A DNA stretch of 64,000 bases, taken from contig JAGTRJ010000011.1 in NCBI GenBank assembly GCA_018261755.1, forward strand, positions 1 through 64,000. The letters run 5' to 3'. This DNA comes from Burkholderiaceae bacterium. GTDB lineage: Bacteria > Pseudomonadota > Gammaproteobacteria > Burkholderiales > Burkholderiaceae_D. This document shows positions 9,109-20,253 of this stretch, in pieces (the first letter of the stretch is position 1; every line of letters begins with the position of its first letter). The position numbers and the translations under genes are program-made. A model generated the notes under the pieces. That model ran no database searches and was not told the DNA's origin. It was given only the letters and a program-made list of their open reading frames with translations.

Positions 9109-9930
9109 TCAGCGCCTGCCGGCCCGCGCCAGTATCCCTTCAGCCTGCAGCAGCACCGGCTTGTCGACCATTTTGCCATCGACCTGCACCGCACCCTGCA
9201 CACTCGATACCATTGCCACCGCTGCCACCACGCGCTGCGCCCAGTCGATTTCCTTTTCTGTCGGCGCCATCGCGCGTTCGGTGGCGACAACCTGCCGCGG
9301 ATGAATGCACAGCTTCGCACCAAAACCGAAAGCGCGCGCAAACGCCAAGTCGGCCAGCAATACCGCTTCGTCGTCAATCGCCAATGTCACGCCAGCCACT
9401 GGCGCGGCAATGCCGGCGCAACGCGATGCCAGCGCAATCTGGCTGGCCGGATAAATCAGCCCGCGCTCGTCGCCGGACAGGTTCATGTCCAGCGCATAAT
9501 CGATCGTGCCAAACACGATCCGCTGCACGCCAGCCGCAGCGGCAATTTCCTCGACACGGCGCACGCCGCGTGCGGTTTCGATCAGCGGCAAGACTTCGCC
9601 GTCTTGCGGCAGAGCTGCCAGCACAGCGACAACGTCATCCGCCGATTCGGTTTTCGGCAGCATCACCAGCCTGATCCGGCTGTCGCGCAGCAGCGCCAGA
9701 TCGTCGGCAAACCACGGCGATTGCCGGTCGTTGATGCGCAACACGATATTGGCGGCATCGTTTTGTGACGAACACCAGCGGGCAATCTCGTCGCGTGCCG
9801 CCGCCTTGCTGTCTGGCGCGACCGCATCTTCCAGATCGAGAATGATGGCCCCCGCTCCGGCAGCCTGTGCCTTGACAAAACGCTCCGGCCGGTTGCCGGG
9901 AACAAACAGATAGGTAAACGGAAGCATCAT
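9109..9930 (-). CDS. HpcH/HpaI aldolase family, CitE-like CoA-ester lyase
   Basis: 273 residues of the citrate-lyase-beta-like TIM-barrel family, whose members cleave malyl-, citramalyl- or citryl-CoA-type esters with Mg2+. Conserved pieces are LFVPGNRPERFVKA at the N terminus, IILDLEDAVAP, the metal-ligand Glu region LPLIETARGV, and KLCIHPRQV near the C terminus. The substrate cannot be read from sequence, and no other citrate lyase subunits are present, so this is a stand-alone lyase. Its ATG overlaps the stop of the upstream PAS/Fe-S gene (ATGA type), implying coupled translation. Confidence 0.88.
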   Translation of the reverse strand: MMLPFTYLFVPGNRPERFVKAQAAGAGAIILDLEDAVAPDSKAAARDEIARWCSSQNDAANIVLRINDRQSPWFADDLALLRDSRIRLVMLPKTESADDVVAVLAALPQDGEVLPLIETARGVRRVEEIAAAAGVQRIVFGTIDYALDMNLSGDERGLIYPASQIALASRCAGIAAPVAGVTLAIDDEAVLLADLAFARAFGFGAKLCIHPRQVVATERAMAPTEKEIDWAQRVVAAVAMVSSVQGAVQVDGKMVDKPVLLQAEGILARAGRR

Positions 9931-10841
9931 TTTTGCGACTTGAAACCAATCCGTTGATGGCTGTTATCGCAAAATGGCTGGTTGCCGGTGCCACCGCAGC
10001 GGCACAGCGCCGCGCGGCCGGGGGTCGCGATTTCCGTGCCGCCTTCATCCTGCAGCGTGAACTGCCCCTGAAGCAACAGCGGCCCGTTGCGGCTCGCCTG
10101 AATCGCCGCACCGGTCACCGCTTCGACGGTGGTCTTCTGTTCCGCGACGCCTTCGCGCAGATAGGTCAGCGCACCAGACGGACATTTTTCGATGGTTGCC
10201 ATCACTTCCTCGACCGAAGCGGCGCCGGGCAGCACCCACGGCCGGCGATGGACATCGAACACCGCCGGCAAGGTTTTCAGGCACACCGCCGAGTGATAGC
10301 ACAGATTCGGATCAAAATTCACCGTGATTCCCGTCGCGCTGTACGACTGCAGCGGCTTTTTCGGCGCAGTTGCCGATTTTGCTGCCGATTGTGTTACCGG
10401 TTGTGTCACCGATTGCGCCACCGTTTCCTGCTGCCGGCTCTTTTCCTTCAGGTAGCGCTCGGTCGCATCGCGCGCAACCGCGGACGAACCGATGACTTCA
10501 CCTGCCCCGTTTTTCACGATGGCGAAACTGACGTCGATGTACAAACGCTCTCCGCTCTTGCTCAACGCACGGGTGATCATCGAACCGCCCTTGTGCCGCG
10601 TTTCGCCGTGCGCAATCGCCCGGCGGTAGCCATTCCAGTGCGCGTCGCGCATCGCTTCGGGAATGATCAGATCCAGGCTGTGCCCGATGGCCTCGGTCGC
10701 ATCAAAGCCGAACAGCGATTCCGCGCCATGATTCCAGATGCGGATGATGCCCTCGCGATCCGCCAGAATCAGCGCTTCCGGCATTGCAGCCAGCACATCC
10801 CGGTAAACATTTTCGATTTCATTGCCGCCGTGGTCTGCCAT
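9927..10841 (-). CDS. PAS domain fused to YjdI-type 4Fe-4S and CDGSH domains
   Basis: A 304-residue soluble protein with three parts. An N-terminal PAS domain (about 10-130; WNHGAESLFGFDATEAIG) is followed by a low-complexity Gln/Thr/Ser/Ala linker (about 142-165). Next is a single-cluster ferredoxin-like domain of the YjdI/Fer4_19 type (about 170-230; NFDPNLCYHSAVCLK and EKCPSGAL), then a C-terminal CDGSH zinc-finger-like Fe-S motif (CRCGGTGNQPFCDNSH, with Asn for Gly). The start at 10841 has GGAGAA at seven bases; an upstream ATG at 10871 lacks one. No kinase, cyclase or DNA-binding domain is present, so output is unknown. It is coupled to the CitE-like gene and lies 75 bp after the flavin reductase. 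Redox or oxygen sensing is inference. Confidence 0.88.
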   Translation of the reverse strand: MADHGGNEIENVYRDVLAAMPEALILADREGIIRIWNHGAESLFGFDATEAIGHSLDLIIPEAMRDAHWNGYRRAIAHGETRHKGGSMITRALSKSGERLYIDVSFAIVKNGAGEVIGSSAVARDATERYLKEKSRQQETVAQSVTQPVTQSAAKSATAPKKPLQSYSATGITVNFDPNLCYHSAVCLKTLPAVFDVHRRPWVLPGAASVEEVMATIEKCPSGALTYLREGVAEQKTTVEAVTGAAIQASRNGPLLLQGQFTLQDEGGTEIATPGRAALCRCGGTGNQPFCDNSHQRIGFKSQK

Positions 10842-10916
10842 GCTTCGTTCTCCAGAAATTTTCGACGCCATCGAAACGCATTCTGCCAGCAGGCTGGCGC
10901 AGGACGTTGCGTCCGT

Positions 10917-11474
10917 TCAAGCCTCGAATGCCGCGCCTGTCGTGAAAAAACTGCCGCCGGCAACGTAATGGATGGTTTTCATTTCCTCGGCCGGGAAAGT
11001 CCAGCGGCCATCGTTGAATACGCGCGGATCCGCCCAAGCCGCGACAATCTCGCCAAAGAGCAAATCGTAGTGCTGCTGGTTGTGCGCCTCAGGAATGAGA
11101 CGGCACTCAAGCCAGCCAACGCAACCATCAACCAGCGGCGCGCCGACTTTCGACGCTGGCTGCGTGCCAATCGCATATTTCGTGAATTTGTCGACATCCC
11201 TGCCTGACTCGGAGCCGACCGACAGCACGCTGGCTGCCATTGCTTTCGATGGGATGTTGACCACAAATTCGCCGCTGGCCTCGATCAGCTCCCGGCTATA
11301 GGCGGCGCTGCTGATCACAACCGCTACCTTTGGTGGAGAGAAATCCAGCGGCATGGTCCACGCCACCGCCATCACATTCTGTTTGCCGGCATGCGCGCTG
11401 GAAATCAGCGTCACCGGCCCATGGTTCAACAGCAGGTAGGATTTTTCCAAAGGAACCGCTTGTCTGGCAGACAT
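10917..11474 (-). CDS. flavin reductase family protein (FMN-binding)
   Basis: 185 residues of the flavin reductase/flavoredoxin FMN-binding split-barrel family. Characteristic segments are PVTLISSAHAGKQNVMAVAWTMPLDFSPPKV near the N terminus (residues about 20-50) and ELIEASGEFVVNIPS. Such proteins bind FMN and reduce flavins or pass electrons. The gene is 22 bp downstream of a GDSL esterase gene and 75 bp upstream of the PAS/Fe-S fusion, all on one strand, so the four genes probably form an operon. Electron transfer to the Fe-S protein is a guess from context. Confidence 0.85.
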   Translation of the reverse strand: MSARQAVPLEKSYLLLNHGPVTLISSAHAGKQNVMAVAWTMPLDFSPPKVAVVISSAAYSRELIEASGEFVVNIPSKAMAASVLSVGSESGRDVDKFTKYAIGTQPASKVGAPLVDGCVGWLECRLIPEAHNQQHYDLLFGEIVAAWADPRVFNDGRWTFPAEEMKTIHYVAGGSFFTTGAAFEA

Positions 11475-11496
11475 TTATCTTCCTTTCCATTCAGGT

Positions 11497-12120
11497 TTAA
11501 TGCAGGCCGATTTTCTTCAGCCCGGCGAACAGGCCGCTTGCCATCTCGCGATAGCCTTTGGCATTCGGATGAATCGCATCCGCGCGCAAATCGGCTTGCG
11601 CCAGCACGTTCGAAAACACGTCGACAATCACCGGCAATTTTTCTTCCTTGCCAAGCTCGGCGTAAATGGCGGCATCGGATGGACGCTTGGCCACCGCCGC
11701 CATCAGCGACGGTTCCGGCACGGCAACCAGCACGGCTGTTGCACCGCTTTGCCTGATGGTCGCCAGAATCGCGCGAAGATCATCCTTCACCGCTTTCTGC
11801 GGACGCCCGCGAAGAAAATCGTTGCCACCAATTTCAACTATCACCAACGCCGGCCTATGCTCGTCGAGCAAAGCCTTAATCCGGCCCTTGCCCGCGTCCG
11901 CGGTATCGCCGGGAATGCCGGCGTTGATGATCCGCCAGCCGGTCATGCCGGCCAAAAGCGTCGGCCAATCCTCGCCCTGCGATGCGCCGGTGCCATAAGT
12001 CACGCTATCGCCGAACGCCAGTACGGTGCTGCCGGCCGGCACAGGCGCAAGCTTAGGCGCACGTGAACATGCAGCAAGCATCAATACGGCGAACAGGAAA
12101 GCAAAGTGGCGATAAAACAT
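11497..12120 (-). CDS. GDSL-type esterase/lysophospholipase-like lipoprotein (TesA/arylesterase family)
   Basis: 207 residues, SGNH hydrolase fold. The N terminus is a lipoprotein signal peptide with lipobox LAAC at about 16-19, so the protein is membrane-anchored in the periplasm. Catalytic blocks are visible: VLAFGDSVTYGTG (Ser nucleophile), INAGIPGDT (Gly block), IVEIGGNDFLRG (Asn block) and DAIHPNAKGY (Asp and His). Acyl-ester hydrolysis is expected; the true substrate is unknown. It is the first gene of the presumed operon with the flavin reductase. Confidence 0.88.
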   Translation of the reverse strand: MFYRHFAFLFAVLMLAACSRAPKLAPVPAGSTVLAFGDSVTYGTGASQGEDWPTLLAGMTGWRIINAGIPGDTADAGKGRIKALLDEHRPALVIVEIGGNDFLRGRPQKAVKDDLRAILATIRQSGATAVLVAVPEPSLMAAVAKRPSDAAIYAELGKEEKLPVIVDVFSNVLAQADLRADAIHPNAKGYREMASGLFAGLKKIGLH

Positions 12121-12183
12121 GGGCAGTTGCCGCTATAATCGGGAAATTGCAGAATTCCCACTATAACAAACTGGCGAAAGCAT

Positions 12184-12441
12184 ATGAACACATTCCGTTT
12201 CAAGAACAACGAACATTATGAAGGTGAAACCTTGTTCGGCGGCTGCGGCTACGTCAACCGCAATGTCATCCATTTGCTGAAAAGAACCAAGAACTACATC
12301 ATTTATCGCGATCAGTGGGGCAAGACGTATAAAACCCGCCGCATGTACCACATCAAATGTGAGTTTTTCAGCAACAACTTCGAGAGCTTCTACGCTGATT
12401 CGATTGGCGAACACATGCGGTTCAAACTGGACGAGGCTTGA
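12184..12441 (+). CDS. small conserved-looking hypothetical protein
   Basis: 85 residues, rich in Asn, Tyr, Phe and basic residues (MNTFRFKNNEHYEGETLF, then NYIIYRDQWGKTYKTRR). No signal peptide, membrane segment or family was recognised. The codon use is AT-richer than that of neighbours. It begins seven bases after a GCGAAAG sequence and is divergent from the GDSL gene. The compact gap and absence of a competing ORF on the other strand suggest that it is real. Confidence 0.6.
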   Translation: MNTFRFKNNEHYEGETLFGGCGYVNRNVIHLLKRTKNYIIYRDQWGKTYKTRRMYHIKCEFFSNNFESFYADSIGEHMRFKLDEA

Positions 12442-12573
12442 TGATCGTTCGCCGGTAGAACAAGGATACACACCATATCCCAGGACGACGTTCCAGCGCC
12501 GCACGCGCATGTGCTGCCAATGTTTACGCCGTCCTGCTCGCCACTCTTAAGCCGTCAATCAAGCATTCAGACG

Positions 12574-14034
12574 TCACCACTGCCCGCCGATGGCGGCGAT
12601 CAGCGCCACGTTGGCGATGTACTGCCTGTTCTTCACTGTCCACAACGTGTTTTCCGCCGTGATGCGGCTGTTCTGCGCCGTCAGCACGTTGATGTAGCCG
12701 ACAACGCCAGCGTTGTACTGATTCAACGTAATTTCTTCCGAACGTTTGGCCGCAGCCAGCGCCGCTTCCTGCAACTCGGCCTGCTGTTTGAGCATCGTTT
12801 GCGCGCTCAGATTGTCTTCGACTTCCTGAAAGGCCGTCAGCACCGTCTTGCGATAACTGGCCACACTGGCATCGTAACTGGCGATCGCCTGATCGCTCTG
12901 CGCGTTACGCAAACCCGCATCGAAAACCGACAGCGCCAGTTGCGGCCCTATCGACCAAATACGGTTGGGCAGGCTAATCAAATTGGCCAGCGTCGAATTG
13001 CGGTAGCCGCCGCTGGCCGACAAGCTTAACGTCGGGAAGAATGCGGCCTGAGCCACGCCGACCTGCGCGTTGGCTTGCGCAACTGTACGCTCGGCGCTGG
13101 CGATATCCGGACGCCGTTCGAGCAAGGTCGAAGGCAAACCCGGCGGAATAAGAGGCAAATGCGGCGCATGTTGGCTCACCGGCAGCGAGAAACTCGCTGG
13201 CACCTGCCCCAGCGCAACCGCAATTGCATGTTCCAGTTGTGCACGCGTCAATCGCTTGTCGACCGTTGCCGCTTGAGCCGTCTTCCACTGGCTCTCGGCC
13301 TGAGCCACGCTGGCATCGGAAACGTAACCGGCGTTGTACTGGTTGCGCGTAAGTTCCAGCGTTTCCTTCAACGCGTTTTCGCTGGCCTGCAATTGTCCGA
13401 TTTGCAGATCGGCCACCACCAACTGCAAATAGGCTGTCGCCAACTGTGACTGACTGCTCAATCTCACCGCCGCCAGTTGTGCGGCGCTGGCTGCCGCCTG
13501 GGCTTCGCCGGCTTCGACGTTCCGGCGTATGCCGCCCCACAGATCCAGTTCCCAGCTGACATTGCCGCTGACGGAATACTGCGAAGTCACGGCTGAGCTG
13601 GAACTGGACAGCGTACCACGCGTCTTGCCTGCAGAAACTGACAGCGACGGGAACAGACTAGCCTCTGCTTGGCGCAACAATGCCTGCGCCTGACGGTATT
13701 GGGCTTCCGCCTGTGCGATGGTTGGGCTTTGCCTGTTCAAGGTATCCATCAGCTTGTCGAGTTGAGTATCCTGATAAATGCGCCACCATTCGCCACGCTT
13801 GATTTCGTCATTTGGCCTGGCGGTTTTCCACAAGCCATCTTCCTTGTATTGGGCGGGAACATCCATTTTCGGTTTGACGTAGTCCGGCCCCGCCGCGCAG
13901 CCGCCCAGCGCCAGCAGACAGGTACCAAGCACCAACGCGCCCCAGGCGCCGACCTGTCGCATTGGAAAAAATGGGCCACTCTCGGGCGACAGCCTGTTCA
14001 GCGTTTCGCGTGTCGTACGCGCAGGGATTTTCAT
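12574..14034 (-). CDS. outer-membrane efflux lipoprotein, NodT/OprM family
   Basis: 486 residues. This is the outer-membrane channel for the RND pump encoded just upstream. A lipoprotein-type signal occurs at about residues 26-47 (GALVLGTCLLALGGCAAGPDYVKP), followed by the usual NodT start and two OEP repeats (about 95-280 and 300-480). LLERRPDIASAERTVAQANAQVGVAQAAFFP is the repeat-2 hallmark (segment at about 305-335). The start at 14034 lies five bases after the MdtC-like stop and has AAGGA upstream. It is the last gene of the regulator-kinase-pump operon. Confidence 0.93.
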   Translation of the reverse strand: MKIPARTTRETLNRLSPESGPFFPMRQVGAWGALVLGTCLLALGGCAAGPDYVKPKMDVPAQYKEDGLWKTARPNDEIKRGEWWRIYQDTQLDKLMDTLNRQSPTIAQAEAQYRQAQALLRQAEASLFPSLSVSAGKTRGTLSSSSSAVTSQYSVSGNVSWELDLWGGIRRNVEAGEAQAAASAAQLAAVRLSSQSQLATAYLQLVVADLQIGQLQASENALKETLELTRNQYNAGYVSDASVAQAESQWKTAQAATVDKRLTRAQLEHAIAVALGQVPASFSLPVSQHAPHLPLIPPGLPSTLLERRPDIASAERTVAQANAQVGVAQAAFFPTLSLSASGGYRNSTLANLISLPNRIWSIGPQLALSVFDAGLRNAQSDQAIASYDASVASYRKTVLTAFQEVEDNLSAQTMLKQQAELQEAALAAAKRSEEITLNQYNAGVVGYINVLTAQNSRITAENTLWTVKNRQYIANVALIAAIGGQW

Positions 14035-14039
14035 AGCAT

Positions 14040-17000
14040 TTATTCCTTATTCTCGGCCATGCGGGCGTAACGTCTTGACTCACGCCATTGCAGGCACCAC
14101 AGACGGAAACGATCGAGGTAGATGTAAACCACAGGCGTGGTATACAGCGTCAGCAACTGGCTCAGCAACAGCCCGCCGACAATCGAGATGCCCAGCGGCG
14201 TTCTCATCTCGGCGCCGTCGCCCCGCCCCAGCGCCAGCGGCAGCGCACCGAACAGGGCAGCCATCGTCGTCATCAGGATCGGACGAAAACGCAACTGGCA
14301 GGCTTGCAGAATGGCTTCCTCCGGTTTGAGTTTCTGCTCCCGTTCGGCCACCAGCGCAAAATCGATCATCATGATCGCATTTTTCTTGACGATGCCGACC
14401 AGCAGCAAAACACCAATCAACGCGATCACGCTGAAATCGGTTCGTGCAATCATCAATGCCAGCAACGCACCAACGCCGGCCGACGGCAGTGTGGACAGAA
14501 TCGTGATCGGGTGCACCACGCTCTCATACAGCATGCCAAGCACGATATACATCGCCACGAAGGCAGCCAGAATCAGCAGCGGCTGATTCTTCAGCGATTC
14601 TTGGAAAGTCTTGGCCGTACCCTGGAAGCTGCCGTAAATGGAACTGGGCAAACCAATATCGGCCACTGCATGCTGGATGGCGTTGGTCGCATCGGACAAC
14701 GAGGCGCCTGGCGGCAGATTGAACGATATGGTGCTGGCGGCAAACTGGCTTTGATGGTTGACGGACAGCGCCGTATTGGCCGGTTCCCAGCGTGCAACGG
14801 CCGACAACGGCGTCGCTACACCGCTGGATGTTTTCAGGTAGATATGACGCAACGCATCAGGATTTTGCCAGTATTCCGGCGCCACACTCAACACGACACG
14901 ATACTGATTGAGTTCATTGTAAATCGTTGAAACCTGACGCTGTCCGAACGCATCGTTCAGAACGTTATCGACCTGCTGCTGGGTCAAGCCTAGACGCGCC
15001 ATCGCATCCCGATCGAACACCAGTGTCGTCTGCAATCCCTTAACTTCCTGATCGGTATTCACATCGACCAGCATCGGCAATTTGCTCAGCGCCTGCTGAA
15101 CCTTGGGCGTCCATTCGCGCAATTCATCCAGACTGTCGCCTTGCAGCGTGTACTGATACAGTCCGCCACTTGAACGACCGCCGACGCGAATGTCTTGAAC
15201 GGCTTGCAGGAGCAGGGTCGCACCTGCTTCGCCGGACAGTTTCTTCCGCAACCGTGCCATGACCTCATCAATGGTATCGCTGCGCTGACTTAACGGCTTC
15301 AGGCTGACGAAGACATTGGCGACATTTCTTTGGCTGCTGCCGGTCGAACCCATCGCCTGATCAACTGCCGGATCGGCACCGATGACAGAAACCACCCGCT
15401 GCAGCTTCTTCTCCATCGCCTGGAAAGAAATACTCTGGTCGGCACGGATCATGCCAACCATGCGCCCGGTATCCTGCTGCGGGAAAAATCCTTTTGGTAT
15501 TGCGATGTACAGACAGACGTTGAGCGCAATCGTCCCCAGCATCATAAGCATCATGCTGCGCTTATGGTTCAGCGCCCATTTGAGCGAGCGATGATATGCC
15601 GCCTGCATGGAAGCGAAGAGCCGTTCGCTGGCTGCGAACAGGCGCGTCTGTTTGCGCTCGTCATGCGGTTTCAGCCAGAGTGCGCACAGCATCGGAGTCG
15701 TGGTCAGTGAAATCACCAGCGACACGAGAATGGCTACCGACAAAGTCAGCGCGAATTCACGGAACAGCCGGCCGATGATCCCGCCCATCAGCAGAATCGG
15801 GATAAATACGGCAATCAATGAAATGCTGATCGACATCACGGTAAAACCGACTTCACGCGCGCCCTGCAAGGCGGCATCAACCGGGCCCATCCCGTTTTCG
15901 ATGTGCCGCGAAATATTCTCCAGCACGACAATCGTGTCGTCCACCACGAATCCGGTCGCAATGGTCAGCGCCATCAGGCTGAGGTTATTAAGCGAAAACC
16001 CGGCTAGATACATGATGGCAAAAGTACCGACCAGTGACACAGGTACCGAGATGGCCGAAATCGCCGTCGCACGGGCATTCCTCAAAAACAGGAAAACCAC
16101 CAGAATCACCAGCGCAACGGAAATGATCAGCGACAGTTCAACGTCGGCCAGAGACGCACGAATGGTCGAGGTGCGATCCATCGCAACATGCATATCGATA
16201 GCAGCGGGAATTGACGCCTTCAGTTGCGGCATTATCGCCTTGACACGATCGACCGTTTCAACGATGTTGGCTCCGGGCTGGCGAAAAACCACCAGCATGA
16301 TCGACGGCTTCTCTCCGAACAACCCAGCATTGCGCACATCAAGCACGGAATCCTGAACTTCCGCGATGTCTGACAGCCGCACCGCCGCACCGTTCTTGTA
16401 GCTGACAATCACCGGCAGATAATCGCTCGCCTGTCGCGCCTGATCGTTGGCATGAATCTGCCAGTGGTGCTGCTCGCCGTCAATTCCCCCCTTGGGACGA
16501 TTAACATTGGTACTGACAATAGCAGAGCGCACCTCCTCAAGGCCAATGCCGTAATGACTGAGCTGCATCGGGTTGACGTTCACGCGAACGGCCGGCTGTG
16601 ATCCACCGCCCATGGTAACGTTGCCGACACCTTCCACCTGCGCCAGTTTCTGCCCGATAACGGTATCCGCCACGTCATACATTTGACCGCGTGTCAGCGA
16701 ATCGGATGTCAGCGCAATAATCATGATGGGCGCGTCGGCCGGGTTCACCTTGCGATAAGTCGGGTTCGACGGCAATCCCGTCGGCAGCAAAGCCCGCGCT
16801 GCATTGATTGCGCTTTGAACATCGCGCGCCGCACCATTGATGTCGCGATCCAGATCGAACTGGAGGGTAATGTTGGTCGACCCCAGCGAGCTGTTCGAGG
16901 TAATTTCCGTTACGCCGGCAATTCTCCCCAACGCGCGTTCCAGCGGCGTGGCCACCGTTGCCGCCATCGTTTCCGGGCTGGCACCCGGCAGTCTGGCACT

Positions 17001-17141
17001 AACGGAAATGGTCGGGAAATCAACCTGCGGCAGCGGCGAAACCGACAGCAGCCGGAAAGCGACAAAACCGGCCAGCAAAATCGCCAGCGTCAGCAAGACA
17101 GTCGCGACCGGTCGGCGAATGAAAGCGGCGGAAAAGTTCAT
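14040..17141 (-). CDS. mdtC: RND efflux transporter, MdtC/MuxC-like
   Basis: 1033 residues, a proton-driven inner-membrane drug exporter with twelve predicted membrane segments and two large periplasmic loops. TM4 carries the proton-relay Asp pair in [13 protein letters not shown]. The N terminus is [19 protein letters not shown]. It overlaps the upstream MdtB-like gene by 4 nt (ATGA). By analogy to E. coli, MdtB and MdtC form a mixed trimer with MdtA. Substrate range is unknown; bile salts, novobiocin and metals are known for relatives. Confidence 0.93.
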   Translation of the reverse strand: MNFSAAFIRRPVATVLLTLAILLAGFVAFRLLSVSPLPQVDFPTISVSARLPGASPETMAATVATPLERALGRIAGVTEITSNSSLGSTNITLQFDLDRDINGAARDVQSAINAARALLPTGLPSNPTYRKVNPADAPIMIIALTSDSLTRGQMYDVADTVIGQKLAQVEGVGNVTMGGGSQPAVRVNVNPMQLSHYGIGLEEVRSAIVSTNVNRPKGGIDGEQHHWQIHANDQARQASDYLPVIVSYKNGAAVRLSDIAEVQDSVLDVRNAGLFGEKPSIMLVVFRQPGANIVETVDRVKAIMPQLKASIPAAIDMHVAMDRTSTIRASLADVELSLIISVALVILVVFLFLRNARATAISAISVPVSLVGTFAIMYLAGFSLNNLSLMALTIATGFVVDDTIVVLENISRHIENGMGPVDAALQGAREVGFTVMSISISLIAVFIPILLMGGIIGRLFREFALTLSVAILVSLVISLTTTPMLCALWLKPHDERKQTRLFAASERLFASMQAAYHRSLKWALNHKRSMMLMMLGTIALNVCLYIAIPKGFFPQQDTGRMVGMIRADQSISFQAMEKKLQRVVSVIGADPAVDQAMGSTGSSQRNVANVFVSLKPLSQRSDTIDEVMARLRKKLSGEAGATLLLQAVQDIRVGGRSSGGLYQYTLQGDSLDELREWTPKVQQALSKLPMLVDVNTDQEVKGLQTTLVFDRDAMARLGLTQQQVDNVLNDAFGQRQVSTIYNELNQYRVVLSVAPEYWQNPDALRHIYLKTSSGVATPLSAVARWEPANTALSVNHQSQFAASTISFNLPPGASLSDATNAIQHAVADIGLPSSIYGSFQGTAKTFQESLKNQPLLILAAFVAMYIVLGMLYESVVHPITILSTLPSAGVGALLALMIARTDFSVIALIGVLLLVGIVKKNAIMMIDFALVAEREQKLKPEEAILQACQLRFRPILMTTMAALFGALPLALGRGDGAEMRTPLGISIVGGLLLSQLLTLYTTPVVYIYLDRFRLWCLQWRESRRYARMAENKE

Positions 17142-20100
17142 GCTTTGACGCCATTGCCGGATGCCGCGTCCTTGCCGCGCCCGAAGCGGAGCGACATTCT
17201 GTCGAACGCCAGATAAATGACGGGCGTGGTAAACAACGTCAACACCTGACTCAGCATCAGCCCGCCAACCATCGTAATGCCGAGCGGATTACGCAATTCT
17301 GAACCCATGCCCCTGCTCAGCATCAGCGGCAATGCGCCCAGCAGCGCGGCCATGGTCGTCATCAGAATCGGACGGAAGCGCAGCAGGCAAGCCTGGTAAA
17401 TCGCTTCGCGCGGACTCAGCCCCTGATCGCGCTCTGCTTCCAGCGCAAAATCGATCATCATGATCGCGTTTTTCTTGACGATGCCGATCAGGAGAATGAT
17501 GCCGATAATCGCAATCATGCTCAGATCGCTTCTGCAAACCATCAGCGCCAATAACGCGCCAATCCCGGCCGACGGCAAGGTCGACAGAATCGTGATCGGG
17601 TGAATATAGCTTTCGTACAGCACACCGAGCACGATGTACATGGTGACGATGGCGGCCAGAATCAGCCACAAGGTGCTGCTCAATGAACTTTGAAAAGCCA
17701 TTGCTGCCCCCTGAAAGCGCGTTTCGATGCTGGCTGGCAGATTAAGCTCCCTTTCTGCCATGCGAATCGCATCCACCGCACCGCTTAATGATGCGCCATC
17801 CGCCAGATTGAAGGAAACGGTCGCGGTCGGGAATTGTCCGAGATGATTGATGGTCAATGCGGTCGATCGCTGCTCGACACTGGCCATTGTTTCCAGCGGA
17901 ACCGGAACGCCGCTTGCGGTCGGCACATAGATGCCTTTGATCGACAGCGGATCGCGCTGTTCCTGCGGCGACACTTCGAGCACCACGCGATACTGGTTGG
18001 TCTGGGTAAAGATCGTGGACACAAGCCGTTGCCCGAATGCGTTATACAAGGCATTGTCTATGGCGGCAGTGGTCACGCCCAAACGTGCGGCCGTATCGCG
18101 ATTGATATTCACATATGCCTGCAGCCCTTTTTGCTGCAAATCGCTGGCCACATCAGTCAATTCCGGAATTTGCCGCAAACGCTCGATCAGCTGGGGCGTC
18201 CAACCGGACAATTCCTCCAGGCTCGTTGCCTGCAAGGTGAACTGGTATTGGGTACGACTGGACTGGCTGTCGATGCTGATGTCCTGCACGGGCTGCAGAT
18301 ACAATGCCATGCCGGGCATATCTGCAATGCTTTGCTGCAGACGCGCCATGACCGTGCGAATGTCGTCACGTTCATTCTTCGGCTTGAGATTGATAAGCAG
18401 TTTGCCATTGTTGAGAGCAGCATTCGTGCCATCGACCCCGATGAACGACGACAGGCTGCTGACGGCCGGGTCCTGCAGCAGCTTGGTGGCCAATGCTTCC
18501 TGCTGGCGCGACATCGCGCCAAAGGAAGTCGTTTGCGACGTTTCGCTGACCCCCTGGATGACGCCAGTATCCTGCAGCGGGAAAAAACCTTTGGGGATTA
18601 ACACATACAGCAGTGCTGTCATCACCAGCGTTCCAACCGCGACTGCCAGCGTTAATTTTTGCCGCTCTAGCACCCAATTCAGGCATTTTCCATATTCGCC
18701 GATGATGCGGTCGAAAATTCTGCCGCTGGCATGGTAGAAGCGGCTCTGTTTTTCTTCGGGTATGTGTCGCAGCATCTTCGCGCACATCATTGGCGTCAGC
18801 GTAAGGGAAATCAGCGCCGAAAGGAGAATCGACACCGCCAGGGTGACGGCGAATTCGCGAAACAGACGTCCGATCACATCGCCCATGAATAGCAGCGGGA
18901 TCAAGACCGCTATCAGCGATATCGTCAGTGAAACAATGGTGAAGCCGATCTGCTTCGAACCTTTCAGCGCTGCCTCCATCGGCGCCTCGCCTTCTTCGAT
19001 GTAACGCGAAATATTCTCAATCATCACGATGGCGTCATCGACAACGAAACCGGTCGCGATGGTCATAGCCATCAGTGTCAGGTTATTGATGGAAAAACCC
19101 ATCATGTACATGATGCCGAAAGTGCCCACCAGCGATAGCGGCACGGCAACGGCAGGAATGATGGTGGCCGGCACATTGCGCAAAAAAAGGTAAACGACCA
19201 TGACAACCAGGGCAATCGACAGCATCAGTTCGAATTCGACATCATCGACCGAGGCGCGAATGGTTACCGTGCGGTCGCTGAGCACCTGCACGTCCACCGA
19301 TGCCGGCAAACTGGTCTTAAGCTGCGGCAGCAGTTCCTTGATGCGATCCGTAACCTGGATCACATTGGCTCCAGGCTGGCGCTGCACATTCAGGATGATA
19401 GACGGCGTGCTGCCAGCCCACGCGGCCAGCCGGTTGTTTTCCGCTGAGTCGATCACGGTTGCCACATCGATTAATCTGATCGGCGCACCATTTTTGTAGG
19501 CAATGATGACGTTCTTGAATTCATCCGCCGATTTGAGTTGATCGTTGCCATCAATGGTCGATCCCTGCAAAGGGCCGTCAAGGCTCCCCTTTGCCTGGTT
19601 GGCATTGGCAGCAACAACCGCGACGCGAACGTCTTCCAGTGTCAAGCCCTTGGCCGCGAGCGCCTTGGGATTGCCCTGAATGCGCACGGCCGGCCGCTGG
19701 CCGCCGCTAATGCTGACCAGGCCGACGCCGGGGACCTGCGATATTTTTTGCGCCAGCCTAGTATCGACATAATCTTCCAGCTTGGTCAGCGGCAGCGTCG
19801 GTGAACTGACGGCGATGGTCAGCACAGGCGTGTCTGCCGGGTTGACCTTGCTGTAAATCGGCGGATTCGGCAAATCCGATGGCAGCAGGTTGCTGGCGGC
19901 ATTGATGGCCGCCTGCACTTCCTGCTCTGCCACATCCAGCGTCAGCTTCAGATTGAATTGCACCGTAATGACCGAGGCACCGCCTGAACTGGTGGAGGAC
20001 ATTTGCGACAATCCCGGCATTTGCCCCAGTTGCCGCTCCAGCGGCGCCGTAATCGACGAAGTAATGACTTCGGGACTGGCACCCGGATAGAGCGTGACTA

Positions 20101-20239
20101 TCTGGATGGTCGGGTAATCAACTTCCGGCAAAGCCGATACCGGCAAAATGCGCCAGGCCACCAACCCCGAAAGAAACAGCGCCACCATCAGCAACGTCGT
20201 GGCAACCGGCCGGAGAATAAACGGACGTGAGGGATTCAT
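17138..20239 (-). CDS. mdtB: RND efflux transporter, MdtB/MuxB-like
   Basis: 1033 residues, a paralogue of the downstream pump subunit. The N terminus [27 protein letters not shown] and TM4 [13 protein letters not shown] (both proton-relay Asp present) place it in the HAE1 RND family. Two adjacent RND genes with one adaptor are the signature of MdtABC/MuxABC systems. The gene starts 14 bp after the adaptor stop and overlaps mdtC by 4 nt. I assign B and C by order. Confidence 0.93.
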   Translation of the reverse strand: MNPSRPFILRPVATTLLMVALFLSGLVAWRILPVSALPEVDYPTIQIVTLYPGASPEVITSSITAPLERQLGQMPGLSQMSSTSSGGASVITVQFNLKLTLDVAEQEVQAAINAASNLLPSDLPNPPIYSKVNPADTPVLTIAVSSPTLPLTKLEDYVDTRLAQKISQVPGVGLVSISGGQRPAVRIQGNPKALAAKGLTLEDVRVAVVAANANQAKGSLDGPLQGSTIDGNDQLKSADEFKNVIIAYKNGAPIRLIDVATVIDSAENNRLAAWAGSTPSIILNVQRQPGANVIQVTDRIKELLPQLKTSLPASVDVQVLSDRTVTIRASVDDVEFELMLSIALVVMVVYLFLRNVPATIIPAVAVPLSLVGTFGIMYMMGFSINNLTLMAMTIATGFVVDDAIVMIENISRYIEEGEAPMEAALKGSKQIGFTIVSLTISLIAVLIPLLFMGDVIGRLFREFAVTLAVSILLSALISLTLTPMMCAKMLRHIPEEKQSRFYHASGRIFDRIIGEYGKCLNWVLERQKLTLAVAVGTLVMTALLYVLIPKGFFPLQDTGVIQGVSETSQTTSFGAMSRQQEALATKLLQDPAVSSLSSFIGVDGTNAALNNGKLLINLKPKNERDDIRTVMARLQQSIADMPGMALYLQPVQDISIDSQSSRTQYQFTLQATSLEELSGWTPQLIERLRQIPELTDVASDLQQKGLQAYVNINRDTAARLGVTTAAIDNALYNAFGQRLVSTIFTQTNQYRVVLEVSPQEQRDPLSIKGIYVPTASGVPVPLETMASVEQRSTALTINHLGQFPTATVSFNLADGASLSGAVDAIRMAERELNLPASIETRFQGAAMAFQSSLSSTLWLILAAIVTMYIVLGVLYESYIHPITILSTLPSAGIGALLALMVCRSDLSMIAIIGIILLIGIVKKNAIMMIDFALEAERDQGLSPREAIYQACLLRFRPILMTTMAALLGALPLMLSRGMGSELRNPLGITMVGGLMLSQVLTLFTTPVIYLAFDRMSLRFGRGKDAASGNGVKA

Positions 20240-20253
20240 TCCGCTGCTTTCGA

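Noticed and set aside
9077-9109. GC-rich inverted segment between hss and the CitE-like gene as a terminator
   Set aside because: Imperfect pairing and no T run on either strand.
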